DNA from: an uncultured Ruminococcus sp.
Lineage (GTDB): Bacteria; Bacillota; Clostridia; Oscillospirales; Acutalibacteraceae
Reading direction: 5' to 3'
Assembly: GCA_902802975.1 (NCBI GenBank)
Contig: CADCOF010000083.1
Coordinates: forward strand, 1-12,522
DNA length: 12,522 nt
Below are positions 1-7,800 of the stretch, in pieces (positions within the stretch are counted from its first letter, which is position 1; each line of letters starts with the position of its first letter). Both the position numbers and the translations under genes were made by a program. Below the pieces are notes generated by a model. It saw only the letters and a list, made by a program, of their open reading frames with translations, had not been told where the DNA came from and ran no database searches.

Positions 1-5
1 ATCAC

Positions 6-44
6 AAAGTTTTTCGCCAAGCCTTTTTTCAAAAAGGCTTGCCG
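6..44. repeat. Palindromic intergenic repeat, copy A
   Basis: An 11-bp inverted repeat (18-28 with 31-41, CAAGCCTTTTT against AAAAAGGCTTG) has an almost zero-length loop and follows an AAAGTTTTTCGC lead-in. Nearly the same sequence recurs at the far right end of the window (12476-12511) in the same orientation, and a diverged version lies at 2355-2387 in the opposite orientation. No T-run follows the stem, so it is not a plain terminator. It looks like a dispersed REP-like element of this genome; the function is unknown. Confidence 0.7.
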
Positions 45-255
45 CCGGAGGCATACCGAAAGCTTAAGTTGATGACATTGCCTCTGTCGCCGGGGAGCCG
101 AGTCACCGCTAGTTTTAAGTAGGGTTCAGCATTCTTCAATGCGCTGCGCGCAATTACAGCTTTTTCATGAGTAGGGCGCGGGTTTTATAGTTCGGTTTTG
201 CATACAGTTTGTGCGCTAACTGCCCGCGGGTGCAACCTGCCGCGAACTGGGTGCG
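45..255. other. Non-coding stretch, no gene recognised
   Basis: This stretch lies between the left palindromic repeat and the terminator of the transketolase genes. It is about as GC-rich as the neighbouring genes, and I could follow no reading frame with a convincing RBS or protein-like composition. One weak stem can be drawn (CGCGGG near 178 with CCCGCG near 223), with a loop of about 40 nt. It could be an intergenic repeat or the remnant of a gene. No tRNA, rRNA or riboswitch was recognised. Confidence 0.4.
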
Positions 256-314
256 TAAAAAACTGCAAAGCACCGACAGACGATGCAGCTGCTTGCTGCA
301 GCCCCTGACGGTGC
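256..314 (-). terminator. Rho-independent terminator of the transketolase genes
   Basis: On the minus strand, beginning 10 bases after the stop codon of the C-terminal transketolase subunit, GCACCGtCAG pairs with CTGtCGGTGC with a single T-T mismatch. An inner GCTGC/GCAGC stem lies within it (270-314). TTTGCAGTTTTTT follows (256-269). The strong GC stem, U-rich tail and position make this the transcript end of the two-gene unit. Confidence 0.85.
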
Positions 315-324
315 TTAATATTAA

Positions 325-1269
325 CTATTTACCCAAAAACTCCAATACCTGACGCTCTACACCTTCAGCTGTACATCCAAATATCTCAAGCAGCTCCTTC
401 GCAGGACCCGAATAACCAAATCTGTCTTCTATACCGCATTTCTTAACCTGAACGGGGAATTTCTGAGCTACTACCGACGCAACTGCATCGCCAAGTCCGC
501 CTATAGTGTTGTGTTCTTCAAACGTAATGATCTTGCCCGTTTCTTTCGCAGCTTTTACAATGATGTCCTCGTCGATTGGTTTTATCGTGTGGATATTGAT
601 CACTCTTGCATCGACGCCCTGAGCCTTGAGATTATCTGCAGCAATTACAGCTTCTCTGACAAGTAAACCTGTTGCGATTATTGTAACATCGCTGCCTTCA
701 CGCAGGGTTATGCCCTTGCCAAGCTCGAATTTGTAATCATCATTGTTGTTTACACTCTCTACCGCAAGTCTGCCCAAACGAATGTATACAGGTCCATCAA
801 GCTCCAATGCCGCCTTGACAGCACCGATCATTTCGTAGTGATCTGACGGATTGATAACGGTCATATTCGGAATAGCGCGCATAATCGCAATATCCTCAAG
901 GCACTGATGAGTAGCGCCATCTTCACCGGTAGATATACCGGCGTGTGAACCTGCAATTTTAACGTTAAGCTTTGGATATGCTATTGAGTTGCGAATCTGC
1001 TCAAATGCTCGCCCTGTAGCAAACATTGCAAAGGAAGCTGCAAACGGAATCTTACCGCAGGCTGCAAGTCCTGCTGCCACGCCCATCATGTTTCCTTCTG
1101 CAATACCGCAGTCAATAAAACGATCGGGATACGCCTTCTTGAAGATAGAAGTTTTTGTAGCTGCCGCAAGATCTGCATCAAGAACTACGATATCATCGTT
1201 TGTCTTTGCAAGCTCGCAGAGAGCCTCACCAAAACTTTCTCTCGTTGCCTTAACTACCTTTTCTGCCAT
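325..1269 (-). CDS. Transketolase, C-terminal subunit
   Basis: Second half of a split transketolase, the thiamine-diphosphate enzyme that moves two-carbon units between sugar phosphates in the non-oxidative pentose phosphate pathway (cytosol). The 314 residues match the usual length of the separate C-terminal subunit and contain the pyrimidine-binding domain followed by the transketolase C domain. Visible landmarks are CGIAEGNMMG with E58, which should be the glutamate that activates the cofactor from the partner subunit, SHAG at 108-111, and GEDGATHQ at 115-122 with the conserved histidine. The ATG overlaps the TAA of the upstream N-terminal subunit gene (TAATG) and has a GGAGGTGA site six bases upstream, so the two are translationally coupled. 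A hairpin terminator follows the stop. The related 1-deoxyxylulose-5-phosphate synthase is a single longer chain, so the split form points to transketolase; some split paralogues act on other sugars. Confidence 0.93.
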   Translation of the reverse strand: MAEKVVKATRESFGEALCELAKTNDDIVVLDADLAAATKTSIFKKAYPDRFIDCGIAEGNMMGVAAGLAACGKIPFAASFAMFATGRAFEQIRNSIAYPKLNVKIAGSHAGISTGEDGATHQCLEDIAIMRAIPNMTVINPSDHYEMIGAVKAALELDGPVYIRLGRLAVESVNNNDDYKFELGKGITLREGSDVTIIATGLLVREAVIAADNLKAQGVDARVINIHTIKPIDEDIIVKAAKETGKIITFEEHNTIGGLGDAVASVVAQKFPVQVKKCGIEDRFGYSGPAKELLEIFGCTAEGVERQVLEFLGK

Positions 1270-2117
1270 TACAACTCACCTCCAAGTGCTTTCAGTTGTT
1301 CCATCAGTTCGTTTCTGCCGATCTCATACTGTTCGGCATTAGGTGCTGCGCCATGCCAATTCACCTGGTTTTCCATGTACGACACGCCTTTGCCCTTGAC
1401 GGTCTTTGCAATAATCGCAGACGGTTTACCGATGACTTTCTTTGCCGATGAAATCGCAGACTCTATCTCGTCAAAATCATGACCATCCATCTTGAACACT
1501 TCAAAACCAAATGCCTCAAGCTTCTTATCAAGCGGCTCCAATCCTCCGACCTCTTCTACGGGTCCGTCAATCTGAAGTCCGTTGCAGTCAATAATGACGG
1601 TAAGATTGTCAAGGTTATTGTGAGACGCAAACATCAAAGCTTCCCAAACCTGACCTTCTTCACACTCGCCGTCTCCAAGGAGCGTATATACTCTGTAATT
1701 TTTCTTATCCAGCTTACCGGCCAAAGCCATTCCGCAGGCAGCCGAAATACCCTGTCCGAGAGAGCCTGAACTCATATCGATACCGGGAGTGCTTTTCATG
1801 TCGGGGTGACCCTGGAGCATTGCGCCGACCTTACGAAGGCGAGGCAGCTCTTCCAAAGAGAAGAAGCCTTTCATTGCCAAGATCGCATAAAGTGACGGGC
1901 AGCAGTGCCCTTTCGACAATACGAATCGATCTCTGTCGGGCATATCGGGATTAGCCGGATCAACATTCATTTCTTTGCAGTAAAGATATGTATATATATC
2001 GGCTGCCGAAAGCGAACCGCCCGGGTGACCGGACTTTGCATTGAAAATGCCTTCTAAAGCGTATATCCTGGCTTTACACGCAAGGATCTTCAGCTCTTGC
2101 TTTTCGTTTGAGTTCAT
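1269..2117 (-). CDS. Transketolase, N-terminal subunit
   Basis: Diphosphate-binding half of the split transketolase; with the next gene it should form the complete ThDP-dependent enzyme. From the chosen start it has 282 residues, normal for this subunit. Landmarks are SGHPGG at 29-34, LSKGH with H71, GHPD at 103-106, and the ThDP/metal motif starting GDGE at 148-151 and closing at N179 in IDCNG. The frame opens 14 codons earlier (TTG at 2159), but that extension (MLTEILFIRRCNND) would place the AGGAG at 2131-2135 inside the gene and does not resemble the family. The ATG at 2117 follows AGGAG by 13 bases, rather long, but no other start lies between. The TAA overlaps the next ATG by one base. 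Transcription probably starts at the promoter at 2187-2215, giving a leader of about 60 nt. Confidence 0.92.
   Translation of the reverse strand: MNSNEKQELKILACKARIYALEGIFNAKSGHPGGSLSAADIYTYLYCKEMNVDPANPDMPDRDRFVLSKGHCCPSLYAILAMKGFFSLEELPRLRKVGAMLQGHPDMKSTPGIDMSSGSLGQGISAACGMALAGKLDKKNYRVYTLLGDGECEEGQVWEALMFASHNNLDNLTVIIDCNGLQIDGPVEEVGGLEPLDKKLEAFGFEVFKMDGHDFDEIESAISSAKKVIGKPSAIIAKTVKGKGVSYMENQVNWHGAAPNAEQYEIGRNELMEQLKALGGEL
1276..1283 (-). promoter_or_regulatory. Strong RBS for the transketolase C-terminal subunit
   Basis: GGAGGTGA on the minus strand lies six bases before the ATG at 1269, inside the last codons of the upstream subunit gene. It supports this start and coupled, near-stoichiometric translation of the two subunits. 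Confidence 0.85.
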
Positions 2118-2186
2118 ATCGTTATTACATCTCCTAATAAACAGAATTTCTGTCAACAAAAGTACAATGCGGTTTTATCCCGTATC

Positions 2187-2215
2187 ATTTTAACATATAG
2201 CGAAAATTTATTCAA
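2187..2215 (-). promoter_or_regulatory. Sigma-A promoter for the transketolase genes
   Basis: On the minus strand, the -35 TTGAAT (2210-2215), a 17-bp spacer and the -10 TAAAAT (2187-2192) with an upstream TG (extended -10) lie about 70 bases before the N-terminal subunit ATG. The fit to consensus is good and it is the only strong candidate on this strand of the gap. Confidence 0.75.
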
Positions 2216-2354
2216 GCTAATTTTCGAGAGTCTATATAAAAATAAATTTCCCATCTCTCAATGTTTTTGTTGAATATTCACTGCATGTGACGTACTCCCG
2301 CCTCTTGAAAATAATAACATAACTCAGGCGAAGACTTCTGAAAATGCACCCTGT

Positions 2355-2387
2355 CCGCTTTTTGAAAAAAGCGGGGCAAAAGCTTTT
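2355..2387 (-). repeat. Palindromic intergenic repeat, copy B (diverged)
   Basis: Read on the minus strand this is AAAAGCTTTTGCCC followed by CGCTTTTTTCAAAAAGCG. The layout matches the copies at the two window ends: an AAAG-TTTT lead, GCC, then a GC-clamped T-run/A-run stem with a TC turn. The clamp bases differ but pair with each other (CCGC/GCGG instead of CAAGCC/GGCTTG), which suggests that the hairpin is maintained. Confidence 0.6.
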
Positions 2388-2439
2388 ATTATTATTCTCA
2401 AAAAGAAAGTTGATTTCCGTGGAATAATCACGAAAAAGC

Positions 2440-2468
2440 TTGAAACAATCATAATTTTATGGTATAAT
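2440..2468 (+). promoter_or_regulatory. Sigma-A promoter of the broken cyclase gene
   Basis: The -35 TTGAAA (2440-2445), a 17-bp spacer and a perfect -10 TATAAT (2463-2468) are followed, 32 bases after the -10, by the RBS GGAG (2501-2504). The promoter looks fully functional although the gene behind it is broken. Confidence 0.8.
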
Positions 2469-2512
2469 TTATAGAAGTGTACATAATATTTGTGAGTAAA
2501 GGAGAATTACTG

Positions 2513-4703
2513 ATGAAAAAAGCAAAAAAAGATTTATTGACGTTATTTCATGTAAATCAACTTGTTTCGGCTTTGATATTTATAATTCTTCTTATAGGCA
2601 TTTCACCCATTACGGTATATGCGCAGACTCAGAAAGAGGATAAAAGCAAAGTTGTGCGTGTAGGCTGGTTTGATTCTTCATACAATCAAAAAGATGCCTC
2701 AGGCATAAAATCCGGTTATTCATACGAGTATCAGAGAAAAATCGCTGCATATACCGGTTGGACATATGAATATATAGAAGGCAGCTGGAGCGATCTTATG
2801 GATATGCTTATATCAGGAAAAATTGATTTATTAAGTGATGTATCTTATACAGATGAGCGTTCCGAAAAGATGTTGTTTTCTTCATATGCCATGGGAACCG
2901 AAGAATATTATCTGTAAATCAATGATAACAATATAGATACATACAACGAAGATTATTCTTATTTCAATGGTAAAAAAATCGGTGTTAACAAGGGAAGCGT
3001 TCAAATCGGTTTGTTTCTTGATTGGAAAAAAATTAACGGCATCAGTGCTGAAATTATGGAGTTAAACTGCACCTAACCTGAATCTGTGAATATGCTTGTA
3101 AATGGCGAGATAGATGCTTATATAACGCTTGACAATTTCGTTGGCAGTGACAAAATGATACCTATTGCAAAAATCGGATCGTCCGATTTTTATTTTGCCA
3201 TAAGCAAATCACGTCCTGATCTTCTGAACGAGATTAATAATGCTATGAGCAAAATTCAAGACGAAAACAGATTTTATGATCATGATCTTTTTGTAAAGTA
3301 CATACAGAATGTCGGCGCAAATCTGGTTTTGAACAATGAAGAAAAAGCTTGGCTTTCTGATCATGCAAATATTCGCGTTGGATATTTGCATAACTATCTG
3401 GCGTATTGTGCCACGGACGAAAATACCGGAGCTTTAACGGGTGCATTAAAAGATTACCTAGGGAGAGCGTCAGGATGCTTTGCTAACGGGGGTTCTGACC
3501 TTTGAACCGGTATCGTTCGAAACAGTCGAACAGGCATTAAATGCACTCAAAAATGGTGATGTGGACTGCATCTTTCCCACAAATTTCAACGATTATTTCA
3601 GCGAAAACAACGGCATTTTATTGACACCGCCATTGACAAGAACCGCGTTATATACTGTTGTGCGTTCTACCGAACAGAAAGACATTACTCAAGAAAAAAG
3701 TGCAAAAATTGCCGTTTCGAACGGTGACGCAAATATGGGTTATATCATTAAGGAGCAATACCACGAATGTGAAATTGCTTACTTTAACGATACTCTCGAA
3801 TGTCTGAAAGCTGTTTCCGATGGAAAAGCAGACTTTTTTCTGATATCAAGCTATCGCTATAACAGTATTGGCAGAATATGTGAAAAGTATCACCTCATCG
3901 CATTGGATTCGGGCAAAGATATTCCGTTCTGTTTTGCGGTTGATGACAAGAATATTGAACTGTATTCAATTCTTGCGAAGACTACAAATATTATTCCGGA
4001 TTCTTATGTTAATAACACGCTTTCACATTATTTTTCCGAAGAAGGCAAAACAACACTTTTGGATCTTATTATTGATAACATTTGGTTTGTAATTGCCGTT
4101 GTTGTTGTTATTATTGCAATGCTTATGCTGATAATTGTGCAGAACAGACTCATTCACGCAGAGAAAAAAGCAAACGAAAATCGCCGAATTGCTGATGATC
4201 TCAGCCGCAAAGTTTATGTTGACGCATTAACATCTGTTCGGAACAAAGGCGGTTATAACGACTATATAAAAATTCTTCAGGAGCGTTTGGATAAAGGAGA
4301 AAATATAAAATTTGCGGTATGTATGTTTGACTGCGACGACCTGAAATACATCAATGATAAGTATGGTCATGAAAAGGGCGACGAATATCTAAAAGCAGCG
4401 TCAAGTCTGATATGCAGGATATTTCAGCGTGGTCTTGTATTCAGAGTCGGAGGCGATGAATTCACTTGTATTCTTGAAAACGAAGAATACGAAATGCGAG
4501 ACGAGCTTGTGAAAAAATTTGAGGAAGAAAGCGAAGCCATAAACAAGACCGCCAATAATGATTGGGAACACGTCAATGTATCTTTCGGAATAGCCCAATA
4601 TGATCCTCAATCCGACAGTTCCGTTATCGATACTGCAGCTCGTGCAGATGAAAAGATGTACGAGAATAAACGCAAAAGAAAAGCAGGCCGAAATATCAGG
4701 TAA
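2513..4703 (+). pseudogene. Broken membrane diguanylate cyclase (sensor domains + GGDEF)
   Basis: Remnant of a protein that would bind a small solute outside the membrane and make cyclic di-GMP inside. The start is the ATG at 2513, eight bases after GGAG, rather than the GTG at 2477. The order is: basic N-terminus and hydrophobic signal/anchor; a solute-binding-type domain (RVGWFDSSYN, ISGKIDLLSDVSYTDER); a second one (NIRVGYLHNY); a transmembrane helix near 4081-4140; then the cyclase domain with DALTSVRNK and intact GGDEF at 4449-4463. Three lesions are visible: TAA at 2915-2917, TAA at 3074-3076, and an extra base in the five-G run 3488-3492 that moves the frame. Removing one G leaves 730 codons, the usual size for this architecture. 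The inhibitory RxxD site before GGDEF is absent. The intact right part (from TTG at 3480) could still yield a membrane-anchored cyclase if internally initiated, which I consider unlikely. Confidence 0.85.
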
Positions 4704-4720
4704 ATATTCTATTGAGTTAT

Positions 4721-4750
4721 TAGTTGCTAGATAAGATTAGCTACCAACTA
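4721..4750. repeat. Imperfect hairpin between the cyclase remnant and the large ATPase gene
   Basis: TAGTTGCTAG pairs with CTACCAACTA with one C-C mismatch around a 10-nt loop. No T-run follows directly, so it is at best a weak terminator. It may be a degenerate intergenic palindrome. Confidence 0.45.
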
Positions 4751-4802
4751 CCAATTCCAATTTTAGTAATTATTTATGTCTCACACTATATTTTATTGAT
4801 AG

Positions 4803-4808
4803 TATAAT
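4803..4808 (+). promoter_or_regulatory. Candidate -10 box for the two-gene unit
   Basis: A perfect TATAAT lies 24 bases before the ATG at 4832. No convincing -35 hexamer occurs 16-18 bases upstream, so the promoter would be weak or would need an activator. It is the best candidate in the 128-bp gap. Confidence 0.4.
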
Positions 4809-4831
4809 GTTATTGAATATGGAGGTATAAT

Positions 4832-7800
4832 ATGAGTTTGATCACCGATAATTTATCCAGAATTAAACCCGGCAGTCACGTTCGGTTTACCCATATATCC
4901 GGGCAGATCATCGATGGTATAGTTATTGAAAATGATGGGAGAGAATCTCTTTCTGTTCAAATAACTTTGAATTCTATTATTCGATATGATCAAGTCGGAA
5001 TGATAGATATATATGGCGAGGTTCAACCGGTCAAACCGGAACCTGCTGTTGAACCTGCTATTGAACCTGCTGTAGTTCAAATCACAAAAATAGCTTGTGA
5101 CAAAGACGCCATTTCCCGTGCATTCAAAGCAATAGAGCCGAATGAAAAAAAGCTGCTTAACTCAGCATTAAGCAAATTTCAAAGCGGGATAAAAGATCAT
5201 GATAACGCAAAATGTAAAGAAGCTATTAATATAATAACCGGAACCATAAAAGCGAAATCATGGGAGCAAAATAAAAACGTAAATTGTTTTCTGGCTTTAC
5301 TCTACCTGGCTTGCGGAGATTTTGAAAAGTCGGCGGAAACTTTCTTTTGGGGCAGCAATATGAAGTTGGCATATACTGCTGCATATCAAGGTGCATGCGA
5401 TAAGGCAGATACATCGTTATATCAGCTTGCCGCTGCGTTTGCTATAGTTTATTTGTCTGACTGCACCATAGATGAGTCCTCAGAGGCTATGGAGATTCTG
5501 AAGTCCTCTTCCCTATCAAGTAAAGACATATCCGGTTTTGAATATATGCTTACAGATTTAAGATTTGAAGGTAAAAGGGATATTGTAACAGAAACTCTTC
5601 GAAATATCACGGGTGACAAAAAAGGTAAAAATCCGAATGTTCTCCTGAATGAAAACAAAATGACTTTTTCGAAAAATGTAATCGGAGATTTGGCAAAAAA
5701 ATATGTTGAATTAAAACCAATACTGATAAAAGAAGAAATGTCAGAACCGGTTGAAAACGAAGAATCAAAGCCCATTGTTAAATCCGAGCCTGATTTAACA
5801 ATCGAGTATAGTGGAAAAATTGTTAAATACAACTTTTTTGAAGGTACCGGAAATATCGATGCCGAAGATGGAGATACATATGCGTTTGACATCAAAGATA
5901 TAACCGACGTGTCTTTGAAAACTCAAGTTAAAAAAATCACATCAAGAAAGATTGAACCTCCTATCGATGTAAAGTTTATGCTTTCAAAAAGGATAGGAAA
6001 ATATGTTGCCATATCAATTAAGCGCGGACTTAGCACAAAAACGGTATATGTCAGCGAACCTCCAAAAGCGGCAAAACCGGTTAACAATTCAATAAGCACT
6101 GCAAACACGCTTTTTACACAGGGCGAATATCTTGAAGCTTTAAATATCTACAAAAGGAACATGGAAGGTATAAACCGTGACGAAGCATTCTCACAAATAA
6201 TAATGTGCTATCTTGCTTTAAGCAAAGAAAATGATGAACTTGGTTATTTGGAGGAACTGAAGGCATTTGTTGAAAAATATGTAGATGACGTCGTAAGAAC
6301 TCCAAAAATTCTGGAAGCACTTTTTTCATACTACATGAAATCGCGCAATTATCTTGAAACGATCAGAGTAATCGATGAATTGATGGAACATTGCGATAAA
6401 TCCGAACATGGGCGTATGCTGCACTACATAAATTCCAAGGCTCGCTGCTATCGTTCGCTGAAGGATTATAATTCTGCCATCAGCGAATTGCTCGATTGGC
6501 TGGACATTGTCAAAAAGAATAAATTGACAGACCGCAGACAGGTGCGCGATACTCAAATCTATATTGAACTGGCAGAACTTTATTATGAGATAGGAGATTA
6601 TGAAAACGCGAAGAAATACGCCAATCTGTCAGATGCTGTTGAACGTAAGAGTACTTTGCTTGATAAGCTTTCGGAAATATTTTCTGTCGAGAGAAAAAAA
6701 TCCGAAATAGTCGATATTGACGTTGACTCAACCTTACCGGAACCGGAGGAATCACTTCAAAGTGCATATGAGTCATACAATGATGATTCAGATTTCAGTG
6801 CCTTGGGCATCGATGATATAAAAGTTTTGAAAACAGCAACCGGATTTAAACAAGATCAATTGTATTGTTTGCTGACATATCTGAATTCTGCATCCGAGCT
6901 TGCGTCAAAAACTCAGCAGATGAGAATGTCTGATGACGGTGAAATTATATACGTTGCACAAGCTGTCAAAGCTATCAATGCGGCGTATGCTTATGCGTTT
7001 AACAGTCCGTATCTGGAGTCAGACTACAACAGCACAGAGATAATGACTGTATTTGACGAGGCGAAAAAGTACATACATGACGCAGCTTCGTATTTGATAG
7101 CTGCAACGGCTCTTTATGCTTTGTTTAATACACCTGCTTCTCCTGATTATAATACAGATGATTTCCCTATAGTCGTTGAGATGTACAGCACAGAAAACAG
7201 CAATATTCAACGTTACAATTCGCTGATACCATTGTTGAATAATCTTGCAGCATTTCGCACACAAACAGGCTACGGAATGGATTCTTATTCTGATTATAAG
7301 ACAGGAAGTGCTGTTCTTGAAAGAATAATCACCGAAGCAAAAGCATGCTGTGAAGCTGTAGACCTTCGCAATGATGTTTTCGAGAGTCAGGGACAAGTTC
7401 GCAGAATGCGTGAGTTTATGTTCTCAAGCAAGGACAGCGAACTAAGAACTTGTTTGGATATAGTAGCTTCAAATGATGTATCGAAATATCAATATGTAAA
7501 AAATACAGTTTTGGAAACATTCATCAGGACAGGCAAATCAATCTCAGCAAACAACATCGATATCAAGAAAATTGATAAATATATCGATAAATACTGGGAC
7601 ATGGCGAGAGATGCTATTTTGGGCGAAGGCAGACACATTGAACGCCCCTATGATAAAATCAAAAGCAGCAAACGAACGAATGTGGTTGCATCTGTACGAC
7701 GCATTTTGGCATGCGTGTGCGATTGGCTTGCTGCAGCTGAACATGAGAATAACAAGGGGAACGCCTTTGCGCAATCTCAATACAACCGCATGGCTCCGCA

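Larger units (their letters stand above)
2118..2512. other. Divergent intergenic region
   Basis: This 395-bp AT-rich gap separates the transketolase genes from the broken cyclase gene. It holds the two back-to-back promoters and one palindromic repeat, each listed separately. A short inverted pair CGTG/CACG around 2418-2432 lies just upstream of the rightward -35 and might be an operator, but it is too weak to call. I see no coding region or structured RNA here. Confidence 0.6.

Noticed and set aside
1269..1271. The split transketolase as a frameshifted single gene
   Set aside because: Separate N- and C-terminal subunit genes are a normal arrangement in many bacteria; each half has its own RBS and normal length.
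2118..2159. Upstream TTG start adding 14 residues to the transketolase N-terminal subunit
   Set aside because: It would swallow the AGGAG site, and the added residues do not resemble the family.
2477..2512. GTG start at 2477 for the cyclase remnant
   Set aside because: It lies only about 9 bases after the -10 box, at or before the expected transcript start; the ATG at 2513 has a good GGAG site and begins a typical signal sequence.
2915..3076. The two in-frame TAA codons as possible recoding or readthrough sites
   Set aside because: Other genes here end in TAA normally, and the same gene also carries a frameshift, so decay explains all three.
6510..6776. Minus-strand open frames inside the giant ATPase gene (for example here, 7019-7396 and 9767-10198)
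   Set aside because: They oppose a continuous, protein-like 1884-codon frame, lack RBSs and have Cys/Phe/Ser-rich compositions typical of antisense shadows.
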